NCBI RefSeq assembly: GCF_027946175.1
Contig: NZ_AP026671.1
Span: forward strand, 62,001-126,000
Origin: Nitratiruptor tergarcus DSM 16512
GTDB taxonomy: Bacteria > Campylobacterota > Campylobacteria > Campylobacterales > Nitratiruptoraceae
Length of the DNA: 64,000 nt
Direction of reading: 5' to 3'
Shown: piece after piece, positions 36,629 through 45,749 of the stretch
Layout: every line of letters starts with the position of its first letter
Position numbering within the stretch: position 1 is the stretch's first letter
The notes under the pieces: model-generated
Told to the model about the DNA's origin: nothing
What the model saw: the letters and a program-made list of their open reading frames with translations, nothing else
The model's database searches: none
Translations under genes and position numbers: made by a program

Positions 36629-36663
36629 TACCAATTACAAACACAAGCGCAAAAAGGGATGCA

Positions 36664-36909
36664 ATGGAATTGAAACTGGCACGTGAAACGCTCAAAGCAA
36701 AACCTAAAACGATAGATCTTGAAAAAATTAAAACAGAAGTAGAAAAAGAGGGAAGTAAAATTTTCTATTTTGATCGAGAAAACTCCCATAAAGATTTGAT
36801 GGATATGGTTGATAAATTGGAGAGTGAGGGTTTTAGTGTCTATTTTAGAGAAGTAAAATATGGCTTAGATGAAAACGACTATATTTATGAAGTTCATATT
36901 ATAAAATAA
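36664..36909 (+). CDS. HP0268-family small protein (putative nicking nuclease)
   Basis: An 81-residue protein of a family confined largely to Campylobacterota. The H. pylori member HP0268 has been reported to have Smr-like fold and nicking-nuclease and RNase activities. Visible features are a basic N-terminal half and a conserved C-terminal part with [13 protein letters not shown] and DYIYEVHI. It precedes miaB by eight bases, matching H. pylori HP0268-HP0269. Function in this organism is inferred from that synteny. Confidence 0.75.
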   Translation: MELKLARETLKAKPKTIDLEKIKTEVEKEGSKIFYFDRENSHKDLMDMVDKLESEGFSVYFREVKYGLDENDYIYEVHIIK

Positions 36910-36917
36910 GAGAAGTT

Positions 36918-38231
36918 ATGGGAAAAAAACTCTATATAGAGACTCTTGGATGTGCAATGAATGTTCGTGATAGCGAGCATATTATTGCGGAACTCAAGGA
37001 AAAAGAGCAGTTTGAACTCACTGATGATCTAAGCAAAGCCGATCTTATTCTCATTAACACCTGTTCAGTGCGAGAAAAGCCTGTACATAAACTCTTCAGT
37101 GAGATTGGCTACTTTAATAAAAAGAAAAAGACTGGTGCAAAAATTGGGGTATGTGGTTGTACTGCTAGTCATTTGGGTGACGAAATCATCAAAAAAGCCC
37201 CCTATGTCAGCTTTGTATTGGGGGCGAGAAATGTCTCGAAAATTACTGAAGTAATACATAAAGAAAAGGCAGTTGAAGTAGATATCGATTATGATGAGAG
37301 CACTTACGCTTTTAGCGATTTTCGCAGCTCCCCCTATAAAGCATTTATCAATATCTCTATCGGATGTGATAAGAAGTGTACCTTCTGTATAGTACCAAAC
37401 ACAAGAGGCGAAGAGATCTCTATTCCTCCAGAGCTTGTAGTACAAGAAGCTAGACGTGCTGCACAAAATGGGGCTAAAGAGATTTTTTTGCTTGGACAAA
37501 ATGTCAATAATTATGGTAGACGATTTAGCGATAGAGATCGTAAAATAGATTTTACTGATCTTTTGAAAATGGTAAGTGAAATTGGTGAAGTAAAACGTAT
37601 CCGATTCACCTCGCCGCATCCTCTGCATATGGATGACAAGTTTTTAGAAGAGTTTGCAAACAATCCAAAAATTTGTAAATCGATGCATATGCCATTGCAG
37701 AGTGGAAGCACAAAGGTGCTGCGAGATATGAAGAGGGGCTATACGAAAGAGTGGTTTTTAGATAGGGCTATGAAACTGCGATCTCTTGTGCCTGATGTGC
37801 ATATCTCTACAGATATTATTGTAGGATTTCCAGGTGAAAGTGAAGAGGATTTTGCTGATACAATTGATGTTGTCGAGCAGGTAAAGTTCGAGCAGATTTT
37901 TAGTTTTAAATACTCTCCAAGGCCATTAACACCTGCCCAAAACTACCCCAATCAAGTACCAGATGAAATAGCAAGTAAGAGACTTAGCTTCTTACAAGAT
38001 CTGCATTTAAGTATGCTTGATGCTATCAGTCAAAAAGAGATGGGAAAAGTATATGAAGTCTACTTTGAAGAGCTTAAACCTGGTGGTTATGTAGCAGGCC
38101 GTACTGATAATAACTGGATAGTAAAAGTCAAAGGGAGTGAAGAGCTCTTGGGTAGATTTGTTGATGTCAAAATTACCAAGCCGGGTCGCCTCTCTTTAGA
38201 GGGTGAAGTGCTCGTGAATGAAAAAGTTTAA
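36918..38231 (+). CDS. miaB: tRNA-2-methylthio-N6-dimethylallyladenosine synthase
   Basis: A 437-residue radical-SAM methylthiotransferase acting on tRNA A37. The N-terminal MTTase domain has cysteines at LGCAMN, NTCSVR and GCTAS. The radical-SAM cluster is [11 protein letters not shown] (about 151-161), and the TRAM domain lies at the C-terminus. The ATG follows AGAAG. Its 3' end overlaps the acyltransferase gene by 14 bases. Confidence 0.97.
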   Translation: MGKKLYIETLGCAMNVRDSEHIIAELKEKEQFELTDDLSKADLILINTCSVREKPVHKLFSEIGYFNKKKKTGAKIGVCGCTASHLGDEIIKKAPYVSFVLGARNVSKITEVIHKEKAVEVDIDYDESTYAFSDFRSSPYKAFINISIGCDKKCTFCIVPNTRGEEISIPPELVVQEARRAAQNGAKEIFLLGQNVNNYGRRFSDRDRKIDFTDLLKMVSEIGEVKRIRFTSPHPLHMDDKFLEEFANNPKICKSMHMPLQSGSTKVLRDMKRGYTKEWFLDRAMKLRSLVPDVHISTDIIVGFPGESEEDFADTIDVVEQVKFEQIFSFKYSPRPLTPAQNYPNQVPDEIASKRLSFLQDLHLSMLDAISQKEMGKVYEVYFEELKPGGYVAGRTDNNWIVKVKGSEELLGRFVDVKITKPGRLSLEGEVLVNEKV

Positions 38232-38844
38232 ACGAAAAATACTTCTTCTACTTCTTCCGCCTCTTGGGGCATTTTTTATGCGCCTTCTTTTTTGGAGTTG
38301 CAAAAAAGAGTTCCATCTTCCACAAAATCTCCCTAAGGAGCCATTTATTGTAGCTTTTTGGCATGGGGAGCTTTTGATGCAGCCCTTTTTATATAAAAAA
38401 ATCCGCAACTCCCATCCTATTGCAGTTATGATAAGTGAGCATTTTGATGGAGAATTGATTGCAAAAACAATAAAAAGTTTTGGATTTACGACAATACGAG
38501 GATCTTCAAGGCGGGGAGGAGCTAAAGTACTTATTGCTGCAGTAAAAAAGCTTCGTCAAGGTTATGATATTGCTATTACACCTGATGGTCCAAAGGGACC
38601 TAGGTTAAGTGTTGCATCTGGAATTGTAGCTCTTTCACAAAAGACAGGAGCAAAAATCGTCCCTTTTTCTTATAAAGCTTCAGCATTTTGGCAGCTTCAA
38701 AGCTGGGATCGTTTCATTATCCCAAAGCCATTTTCTACAATTGTGTTTCGAGTCGGTGAGCCTTTTGATGTAGCAGGATTAGATGAAGAGGCTGCTAAAG
38801 AGTTTGTAAAGAATCAAATGCTACAATACAGTAAAAACCGCTAA
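38218..38844 (+). CDS. DUF374 lysophospholipid acyltransferase-like protein
   Basis: A 208-residue inner-membrane protein of the DUF374 family, related to PlsC/LpxL acyltransferases. One N-terminal hydrophobic helix (about 8-26) precedes the HxxxxD-like segment FWHGELL (about 49-55). A second conserved block is [14 protein letters not shown] with [11 protein letters not shown] (about 120-131). Members probably acylate a lipid A or phospholipid substrate; the acceptor is unproven. It overlaps miaB and leads into a membrane-protein pair. Confidence 0.82.
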   Translation: MKKFKRKILLLLLPPLGAFFMRLLFWSCKKEFHLPQNLPKEPFIVAFWHGELLMQPFLYKKIRNSHPIAVMISEHFDGELIAKTIKSFGFTTIRGSSRRGGAKVLIAAVKKLRQGYDIAITPDGPKGPRLSVASGIVALSQKTGAKIVPFSYKASAFWQLQSWDRFIIPKPFSTIVFRVGEPFDVAGLDEEAAKEFVKNQMLQYSKNR

Positions 38845-38853
38845 AGGCAAAGT

Positions 38854-39870
38854 TTGCAGAAGAGATATCTCTTTTTCGATGCAAAAGGGCAAAGTATTCA
38901 TTTGCATAGTACTTATGAAAAAGCAACTCCTCTAGCGGTAGTACATGATGGATGGATAATTGAGCTTGAGCAAAAAGAGTTTAATAAATTAAGAGCAGCC
39001 GATACTACTGCTTCTATAATTTCTCCTTGGAGCTATCTCTACCTCCAATATATGAGGGAAGCCAAAGAGAATGCTCTATTTATAGCAATTTTGGAAGAGC
39101 ATATATTTGCTATTACTTTTGCTAATACAAAACCTGTGTTTTGGCAAATTTATGAGAAACAAAAGAGCAATCTTACAGAGCTTATTGAGGATTTTCTCAA
39201 AAATTTTTATGCACAAGAAAAGAGCTATTTTATTGAGAGTATCTATATATATGATTTTGCTGGATCTGAAGTTGATGCGCAAGAGATTGAAGAGAAGCTC
39301 TTTATTCCAGTTACATATAAGCAGTGCAGCAGTGATGAACTTGATGCGGACGATATAGAGACATATGCAGTAAGTACAGAGGAGAGAAGAGAGAGTCTTT
39401 GGAAAAGATATAAAGCCCTCTTTGGTGTTGTGGTTGCACTCTTTTTAGTATTAATTGGTTATGAGTTTTATTTGCGTAATGCCATTGCATCGTATCAAGA
39501 AAAAATAGAGGAACTTGTCAAATTGCAGGTTGAAACTGCAAATACTAATAACGCTCTTACAGCAAAACTTATGCAACTCAAAAAACTAACCCCCTTTATT
39601 AATGAACTCAAACAGGTTAATCCATTGATTGTGGAGCGTATCCGCAGCGTTTTTGATCTGGTTCCAGAAAATGCTTACCTTACAAAAGCAGAGTTTAATA
39701 GTAATGAGCTTATTTTAGAAGGTATCTGTAAAGATAGAGATACGCTTCTACATTCTCTTCACGAAAAACTTTCTCAAACGTACAAAAAAGGAAAAATAAG
39801 TTTTAGCAAGAGGAGTGAGGGATTTTATTTCAAAGCACTTTACAAAGAGATGAGAGAAAAAAATGAGTAA
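38854..39870 (+). CDS. Bitopic membrane protein with GspL/PilN-like architecture
   Basis: A 338-residue protein. A cytoplasmic N-terminal domain of about 180 residues is followed by one membrane helix (about 188-206), a periplasmic coiled coil (about 212-245) and a small C-terminal domain (about 260-335) of ferredoxin-like pattern. This layout is that of GspL or PilN in type II secretion and type IV pilus systems. The next gene has the layout of GspM/PilO. The start is TTG at 38854. No other pilus or secretion genes are close, so it may serve a competence apparatus encoded elsewhere, or a lineage-specific complex. Sequence identity to named families is not obvious to me. Confidence 0.6.
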   Translation: MQKRYLFFDAKGQSIHLHSTYEKATPLAVVHDGWIIELEQKEFNKLRAADTTASIISPWSYLYLQYMREAKENALFIAILEEHIFAITFANTKPVFWQIYEKQKSNLTELIEDFLKNFYAQEKSYFIESIYIYDFAGSEVDAQEIEEKLFIPVTYKQCSSDELDADDIETYAVSTEERRESLWKRYKALFGVVVALFLVLIGYEFYLRNAIASYQEKIEELVKLQVETANTNNALTAKLMQLKKLTPFINELKQVNPLIVERIRSVFDLVPENAYLTKAEFNSNELILEGICKDRDTLLHSLHEKLSQTYKKGKISFSKRSEGFYFKALYKEMREKNE

Positions 39871-40366
39871 TACGAGAAAAAAAGATATAGTAATCCTTTT
39901 GATACTCTCTTTTATTGTTATTGGTGCGATGTATCTTTTCTTCTCTCTGGTCTTATCCAAAGATATGGCAAAACTTGAAGAGCTTAAAAACAGATATCAA
40001 CTGCAAAAAACGGTCGCTTCCTATTTGCAAGAAAATCAAAAAGATTTACAAGAGGAAATAGAAAATAGTAAAGATCTTTTACAATTTGCACAAGCAAAAA
40101 ATATTGATGCTATGCTAGACAAATTTCTTTCCAAATATTTTCTTTCACATACCCTCAAACTCATCTCTCAACATACACATGAGGGAGTTGTGCAAAAGAG
40201 CTTTTATGCAGAAGTTACCATGCAATCTCCTCAAGAGTTTTATACTTTTGTAGAGGATGCACAGCACAAGCATATACCTTTAGAGATAAATTATCCTCTC
40301 GTTTTTGAAAAAACTGCTCAGGGTATTAAACTCTCATTTTTTATAAAAGTCTATCAAATAGAGTAG
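39863..40366 (+). CDS. Bitopic membrane protein with GspM/PilO-like architecture
   Basis: A 167-residue protein with one N-terminal helix (about residues 9-29), a coiled coil (about 33-75) and a C-terminal domain of ferredoxin-like pattern (about 85-167). It overlaps its GspL/PilN-like partner by eight bases, so the two proteins are likely made together and form a complex. Its 3' end overlaps the opposing tilS gene by 26 bases. The assignment is by architecture, not by a recognised motif. Confidence 0.55.
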   Translation: MSNTRKKDIVILLILSFIVIGAMYLFFSLVLSKDMAKLEELKNRYQLQKTVASYLQENQKDLQEEIENSKDLLQFAQAKNIDAMLDKFLSKYFLSHTLKLISQHTHEGVVQKSFYAEVTMQSPQEFYTFVEDAQHKHIPLEINYPLVFEKTAQGIKLSFFIKVYQIE

Positions 40367-41318
40367 GAGAAATACGCTCTGCGAAAAAATATCCTCGCAG
40401 TATCTTTGGAATTTTATGTTTGCGATATATTTCTCGTATCTTTTTTGGAATAGGGGTAATAATATAGGGCGCTACAATTATAAAGTGCTCAGTCAACACA
40501 AAAGCAAATTTTGATGCAATAACTCCCTCTTTTTGGCGAAAAATCTCCTCTTTTTGTGACGTTGAGAGAAGATATCCAAACCTTTTGAAAATCTTATCCA
40601 AAACTCTTTTATCCTGATAGGAACTACCTGTTCTTCTTGCAAAATAAAGCTCTTTTTGGCGAAAAATCTCATTTTCAAGTAGTTTTTTATCTTCAAGGAG
40701 ATAATGAAAACTTCTCTTCACACCAGCAGCAAATTTTTTTATGAAGGGATCGCTAAAATTGTGACGAATAAAGTTACGCGTGAAGTTTTGATCGAAATTG
40801 GAAGTATCTGTGAAATATTTGATTTTGTGTTTTTGAAGATATAATACAATCTCATCGCGGCTTACAAATAGAAGAGGGCGCACAATGGTAAAATGCTCTT
40901 TCTCTGTACAAGGCTCCATCCCCAACAGCTCTACCACTCCTGCTCCTTTTGCAAACTGCATCAAAAACCATTCAAATTGATCATTAAGTTGATGGGCTGT
41001 AATGAGATTATCATACATCTCTTTTTTTATAATAGAAGAAAAAAAATCATAGCGTATCTTGCGGGCTTTCTCCTCTATACTAGGGGGTGTGAGTGGGGCT
41101 GATTTGATGTAGATTTTTTTATGATATTTTTGCGCAAGTTCTTTGGCATAAGCTATCTCTTGCTTGCTTTGCTGGCGCAATTGATAATCTACTATTGCAA
41201 TATCAAATGAGATTTTATGCTGCATAAGAAGAAAAAAGAGTGCTGTGGAATCTGTGCCTGCAGAAAAGGCAAGGAGGTTTTTGCCTTGGCGCAGTTTATC
41301 CAGACACAAGAGTTCCAA
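40341..41318 (-). CDS. tilS: tRNA(Ile)-lysidine synthase
   Basis: A 325-residue enzyme that converts C34 to lysidine in tRNA-Ile, allowing AUA decoding. The PP-loop is FSAGTDST (about 18-25), a variant of SGGxDS. Later blocks RKIRYDFF and FTRNFIRH fit TilS. The start is uncertain: TTG 41318 has GGAG nine bases before it, while TTG 41333 gives five more residues but a weak site. It overlaps rimO at its 5' side and the GspM-like gene at its 3' side. Confidence 0.92.
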   Translation of the reverse strand: MELLCLDKLRQGKNLLAFSAGTDSTALFFLLMQHKISFDIAIVDYQLRQQSKQEIAYAKELAQKYHKKIYIKSAPLTPPSIEEKARKIRYDFFSSIIKKEMYDNLITAHQLNDQFEWFLMQFAKGAGVVELLGMEPCTEKEHFTIVRPLLFVSRDEIVLYLQKHKIKYFTDTSNFDQNFTRNFIRHNFSDPFIKKFAAGVKRSFHYLLEDKKLLENEIFRQKELYFARRTGSSYQDKRVLDKIFKRFGYLLSTSQKEEIFRQKEGVIASKFAFVLTEHFIIVAPYIITPIPKKIREIYRKHKIPKILRGYFFAERISPTLFDRLL

Positions 41319-42603
41319 CGAGTTTATCTCCAACTACTTCATTGATATGGATTTTGTAGAGCTCTCCTATAGAGATTTTGTCTACTTGCGAGTCATTAAT
41401 GAGAATTTCCCCATCCACTTCTGGTGCCCAGATCTTTTTACGTGCACTAAGAAGTAGATCACTCTCTTCGCTTGTGCCATCAAGATATGCTTCAACTGTT
41501 TTATCTCTATCATTTTCTAGACTTTTTTGTGTTTTTTCTTTTACTATAGTATCGAGGATTGCTAACCTCTCATCAATGATATGTTGCGGGATTTTATCGT
41601 TAAATTCGTAAGCAGATGTCCCCTCTTCATCACTATAGGCAAAGAGATTGATGCGATCAAAGTCAAACTCTTCTAAAAATGTTACAAGTTGGGCAAAATC
41701 CTCTTCACTCTCTCCTGGATGTCCTACAATGATACTTGTACGCAAAAAGCTCTCTGGAGCTTCTCGCATAGCATAGAGAAGTTCTTTTGTTTTTGCAGAA
41801 CCTATGCCTCTACGCATTATTTTGAGCATCCTATCGCTTATATGTTGGATAGGCATTTCAAAGTAGTTCACAAATTTTTGTGATGCAGCTATAGTATCTA
41901 TGAGGTGCATAGAAGTTGTAGAAGGATAGAGATAGAGGATGCGAGCGCTTTGCACTCCCTCAATCTTTTCTACCTCTTCAATAAGCCTAACAAGTCCATC
42001 TGCAATGCCTTGATCTCTTAGATATGAGCTACTATCTTGTGAAACGAAGGTAAAATCTTTATACCCTTTTGCAGTGAGGTTTTTGATCTCTTGTGTGATG
42101 TTTTCAAGAGGGCGCGATTGGAGTCTGCCTTTGAATGAAGGAATAGCGCAGAAGCTACAGCGCTGATTACACCCTTCGCTGAGTTTGATATAGGCATGGT
42201 AATTGGAGCCTGTAATGAGTCGCTCTTCATTGCGAATGAGATAGACTTGATCGCTAAAACTACTCTTTTTTTTCTCTATAAGTTTATCAATCTTTGCGTA
42301 GTCCCCTACGCCTGTAAAGATATCTACCTCTTTGAGCTCTTTTTGTAGCTCCTCTTTATACCGCTCGCTTAAACATCCTGCCATAACCAAAAGAGAGTCC
42401 TTTTTTCTTACGCTATGCAGCTCAAAGATTGTTTGTAGACTCTCCTCTTTTGCTGGTCCTATAAAACCACAGGTATTGACAATGATGAGATCTGCTTCTT
42501 GCGGATTTTGTGTCAATGCATACTCTTGGAGTTTTCCAAGCATAACTTCTGTATCAACGAGATTTTTTGTACAACCTAATGAGACAACATGTAACTTTTT
42601 CAT
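41296..42603 (-). CDS. rimO: Ribosomal protein S12 methylthiotransferase RimO
   Basis: A 435-residue radical-SAM enzyme that methylthiolates Asp88 of S12. The MTTase domain has LGCTKNLVD and [13 protein letters not shown], which distinguishes RimO from MiaB. The cluster motif is [11 protein letters not shown] (about 147-157), followed by FKGRLQSR, and a TRAM domain ends the protein. It overlaps the GGDEF gene by four bases. Confidence 0.96.
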   Translation of the reverse strand: MKKLHVVSLGCTKNLVDTEVMLGKLQEYALTQNPQEADLIIVNTCGFIGPAKEESLQTIFELHSVRKKDSLLVMAGCLSERYKEELQKELKEVDIFTGVGDYAKIDKLIEKKKSSFSDQVYLIRNEERLITGSNYHAYIKLSEGCNQRCSFCAIPSFKGRLQSRPLENITQEIKNLTAKGYKDFTFVSQDSSSYLRDQGIADGLVRLIEEVEKIEGVQSARILYLYPSTTSMHLIDTIAASQKFVNYFEMPIQHISDRMLKIMRRGIGSAKTKELLYAMREAPESFLRTSIIVGHPGESEEDFAQLVTFLEEFDFDRINLFAYSDEEGTSAYEFNDKIPQHIIDERLAILDTIVKEKTQKSLENDRDKTVEAYLDGTSEESDLLLSARKKIWAPEVDGEILINDSQVDKISIGELYKIHINEVVGDKLVGTLVSG

Positions 42604-43670
42604 TCAACCACCACTACTCTGTTTTTTCCACTATTTTTTGCATCATACATCGCTTTATCAACTCTTGCAAATATTGTATCAATTGTATCATCTGTTCTTA
42701 CTCCTGTGACACCAAAACTAGCTGTAACACGGATCTCATCTTCAAGTGTAGAGAAGGTTCTTTGTGCGATCACATTGCGCAGCCTCTCAGCTACAATTTC
42801 ACCCTCTTTAGCAGTTGCACCAGGAACAAGAATAGCAAACTCCTCTCCTCCTACGCGAGCTGCTATATTGTTGGCTCTAAGGAACGTTTTGAGTATAAGG
42901 GCAATCTCTTTGAGAACCTGATCTCCACTAGGGTGTCCATATTTGTCATTGATAGATTTAAAATTATCTATATCAAGATAGATAAGAGCGAAAGGATAGC
43001 CTCTATTTTGATAGTCGTTAATCATCTCTAAAAGAGCACGCTCAAACCTTCTTCTATTAACAAGACCTGTGAGAAAATCTATTTCTGCTTCTGTTCTAGC
43101 AGTCATAAGCTCGCCTTGGAGACGCACTACATCAGCATGGTATTTGCGTAGTTCGTTGGTAAGGAATTCGTTTTCTCGTCTTAGCATCTCTAGTTCATCA
43201 AGTATTTTTTTGAGTATATTTTTTGTTTTTTCATCTGTAATGAGCTCTTCATCCTGTACAATCTCATTTTTGTGTGAGTCAATTGAGTTATTATGTGAAT
43301 CAAGAGTATTAATAACTTCAGAGAGCTTTTGCTCAATGATATCGGCGATACGGACAAGTTTTTTTACCATACCTTTTTGCTTGATTTCAACATCTTCGCC
43401 CGCTTTTTCTTTTATTTCATCATAGGGCGCATCGTAGATCTCTTTGAAAAGACCGAGAATCTCGAGATCATTGAGCTCCTTGTTGTTTTCAATGATATTA
43501 CAAAAGACATAAAACCAGCGCTCATAGTTTTTGGGAGTAATGACGATATTATTTTTGATCATGAAGTTCATCTGTTTGCGGACTATATTCATGATCAATT
43601 TTATATCGTCACGAGAGAGCTTTATATCTTTTTCTAGCTTCTCTTTGAGTTTACAAAATTCCTTTTTCAC
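42600..43670 (-). CDS. GGDEF diguanylate cyclase
   Basis: A 356-residue protein with an N-terminal helical domain (about 1-135), a coiled-coil linker (about 145-195) and a GGDEF domain (about 195-356) with the active-site motif GGEEF at 274-278. It should make c-di-GMP. The inhibitory I-site RxxD is degenerate: RANN (265-268) lies at exactly the right distance but lacks the aspartate. There is no membrane helix, so it is cytosolic. The start is GTG at 43670 with AAAGGA upstream. Its 3' end overlaps rimO by four bases. The N-terminal input is not recognised. Confidence 0.88.
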   Translation of the reverse strand: MKKEFCKLKEKLEKDIKLSRDDIKLIMNIVRKQMNFMIKNNIVITPKNYERWFYVFCNIIENNKELNDLEILGLFKEIYDAPYDEIKEKAGEDVEIKQKGMVKKLVRIADIIEQKLSEVINTLDSHNNSIDSHKNEIVQDEELITDEKTKNILKKILDELEMLRRENEFLTNELRKYHADVVRLQGELMTARTEAEIDFLTGLVNRRRFERALLEMINDYQNRGYPFALIYLDIDNFKSINDKYGHPSGDQVLKEIALILKTFLRANNIAARVGGEEFAILVPGATAKEGEIVAERLRNVIAQRTFSTLEDEIRVTASFGVTGVRTDDTIDTIFARVDKAMYDAKNSGKNRVVVVE

Positions 43671-43721
43671 TTTTTTTCCTTTGCAACAATCTTTTAAGAT
43701 ATTATCGGAAACAGGAGCAAT

Positions 43722-44171
43722 TTAATAATTTTTCATAGCAGCTTTTGCTTCTCGATCCAAAATCTTCTTCTTCAATGTTTCACGTTTGTCATGAAGAGTT
43801 TTTCCTTTTGCCAAAGCGATTTCGAGTTTGGCTATATTTTTATTATTAAAATAGAGTTTCAAAGGTATAAGGGTATACCCTTTTTCACTCGTTTTTCCAA
43901 TAAGTTTTGCTATCTCTTTTTTATGTAAGAGCAGTTTTCTTGGTCGCTTTTCATCTGGTTTGAAATGGGGGTTGGCACTATCAAGATGGCTTATATGCAT
44001 GCCAAAAACATATGGCTCACCTTTGACAAACTTTATAAAACTATCTTTGAGATTGACTCTTCCAGCCCTTATGGCTTTTACTTCACTTCCGGCGAGTACT
44101 ATGCCAGCTTCATATTTTTCTATTATTTCAAAATCGTGATAGGCTTTTTTATTTGTTGCCACTATTTTCAT
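43722..44171 (-). CDS. smpB: SsrA-binding protein SmpB
   Basis: A 149-residue partner of tmRNA in rescuing stalled ribosomes. The N-terminal [13 protein letters not shown], the central [15 protein letters not shown] and [10 protein letters not shown] are signatures, and the tail is basic ([16 protein letters not shown]). I chose ATG 44171, which has AGGAG five bases upstream; a longer frame would run far into ispE. It overlaps ispE by 23 bases. The tmRNA gene is not in the window. Confidence 0.95.
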   Translation of the reverse strand: MKIVATNKKAYHDFEIIEKYEAGIVLAGSEVKAIRAGRVNLKDSFIKFVKGEPYVFGMHISHLDSANPHFKPDEKRPRKLLLHKKEIAKLIGKTSEKGYTLIPLKLYFNNKNIAKLEIALAKGKTLHDKRETLKKKILDREAKAAMKNY

Positions 44172-44922
44172 TTTCACTCCTAAAAAGGGTACTCCCACTA
44201 CCACTAAGATACCAATTTTGTTTATATTTTGCAAGTGAAGGACACAGATTAATTGCACTTTGGTAGAGATCATTTGCTATAAGAGGGGTAAAATTCTCGA
44301 AGATTTGGCACGAACTCATCTGCGCCATTTTACTTGCTAGTTTTGGATCAAACTTGAGGTAGTTTTTACGGTAATGCTGATAGACTTGTGCAGTATCACA
44401 ATGAAGAGGCAACAATTTTAACTCAAGAGGTGGTATGTCATCCATAAATTCTTCTATCTTCTCTCCAATACCGCTAACGTTTGCTGCTTTGTATCCGTAG
44501 ATAAAAAAGGGTACGTCTGCACCTACCTTTGCACCTATTTTGGCGAGATCTTGTGGTTCAAGCTGCAGATCTACTGCTTTATTGGCCATGAGAAGAAACG
44601 TTGCTGCATCACTACTGCCACCACCTAGTCCCGCTCCCATAGGGATATTTTTGATTATATGAACTTTATGGTGATAAAAAAACTCCCCGAGCCTTTTGGA
44701 TTTTGTATGAGCGAGGAGCTCTTTGTATGCTTTGTATATAATATTGTGCTCTTTTTTGATTGCAGACATTCCCTCAATAGTAAAATCTGTAAATGTACCT
44801 GGTACAAAAGAAATCTCATCATAGAGTGCATCGTAGCGTATGAAGCGGGAGCAGATTTCATGGTAGTTTCCACGAAGTCCTGTAATTTTGAGGAAAATAT
44901 TGATTTTTGCTGGTGCTTTCAT
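44149..44922 (-). CDS. ispE: 4-diphosphocytidyl-2-C-methyl-D-erythritol kinase
   Basis: A 257-residue GHMP kinase in the MEP isoprenoid pathway. [12 protein letters not shown] at the start and the ATP-binding [16 protein letters not shown] (about 92-107) are diagnostic, with a late glycine-rich [10 protein letters not shown]. It overlaps truB by four bases. In H. pylori and C. jejuni a csrA gene lies next to ispE; here it is absent from this place. Confidence 0.96.
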   Translation of the reverse strand: MKAPAKINIFLKITGLRGNYHEICSRFIRYDALYDEISFVPGTFTDFTIEGMSAIKKEHNIIYKAYKELLAHTKSKRLGEFFYHHKVHIIKNIPMGAGLGGGSSDAATFLLMANKAVDLQLEPQDLAKIGAKVGADVPFFIYGYKAANVSGIGEKIEEFMDDIPPLELKLLPLHCDTAQVYQHYRKNYLKFDPKLASKMAQMSSCQIFENFTPLIANDLYQSAINLCPSLAKYKQNWYLSGSGSTLFRSENENSGNK

Positions 44923-45749
44923 GCTTTGCTTTTTCTTGGAATTTGGTTGAGAAGATATCTGGTTTTTCCATCTTGTATACTGATAATAGCAAAAAATGTA
45001 TCAAAAACAAGATGATAGATGCCATCTTCATGGTATTTGAGATCGTGCAACGAAAGCTTTGTCCCATGCCAAATTGCAGCAGCGGGTAGTGTGGTAAAAT
45101 TTTGCTGCGTATTGAGATAGCAAAGAGGATCGAGAGGTTTTTCCTCTTCATATATAAATGCACCTTCGCGCACTCTTTCCAAGTAGCTCAGTGTTCCTCT
45201 TTGTCCTAATTTCTTTGCAATATACTCCCCAATACTTCTTATATATGTACCTTCGCTTACTGCCGCTTCAAAAGTGATAAAGGGATGATTGTATTGAAGA
45301 AGTTTTATATCATAAATAGTAGAGCTCACTTGTGGTAGCTGTACATCTTGTTTTTTTGCAGCTAATTTATATGCCCTGGTGCCACCAACTTTTTTAGCGC
45401 TAAATTTTGGCGGGGTATAGGTAAAAGTGCCATGAAGAGAATCCAGTATCTTTTCAATAGCTGTGCGTGATACCTTGAGAGGCGTTGTGATAGCGGTGAT
45501 GTTTTCAAGATCGATGCTCTCACTACTTACTCCTAGCCAAAGAGTTGCTCTATAGACCTTGGGATACTTTTTTAAAAAGCGAAAGAGTTTTGTGTATGCA
45601 CCAAATGCTATGATAAGGGTTCCACATGCAAAGGGATCGAGGGTTCCTGAAAATCCGGCTCTTTTGACGCGATACTTTTTTTTCAATTGATGTAAATATG
45701 CATTAGAGGAGATAAATGGTGGTTTATAACCCACAAAGAGTCTATTCAT
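44919..45749 (-). CDS. truB: tRNA pseudouridine-55 synthase
   Basis: A 276-residue enzyme making pseudouridine 55 in the T loop of tRNAs. The catalytic aspartate is in FSGTLDPFACGTL (about 34-46), preceded by VKRAG. SEGTYIRSIGEYIA is the second signature. The gene overlaps ispE downstream and the helicase gene upstream by four bases each. Confidence 0.95.
   Translation of the reverse strand: MNRLFVGYKPPFISSNAYLHQLKKKYRVKRAGFSGTLDPFACGTLIIAFGAYTKLFRFLKKYPKVYRATLWLGVSSESIDLENITAITTPLKVSRTAIEKILDSLHGTFTYTPPKFSAKKVGGTRAYKLAAKKQDVQLPQVSSTIYDIKLLQYNHPFITFEAAVSEGTYIRSIGEYIAKKLGQRGTLSYLERVREGAFIYEEEKPLDPLCYLNTQQNFTTLPAAAIWHGTKLSLHDLKYHEDGIYHLVFDTFFAIISIQDGKTRYLLNQIPRKSKA

Noticed and set aside
36540-36663. 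A small RNA or riboswitch in the nusA / HP0268 gap
   Set aside because: Only a five-base inverted pair and a promoter-like TATAAT are visible; no conserved RNA motif is recognised.
42567-43637. Several plus-strand open frames opposite the GGDEF gene
   Set aside because: They are mirror frames of a clear minus-strand coding region and show Ser/Phe/Ile-rich shadow composition without family motifs.
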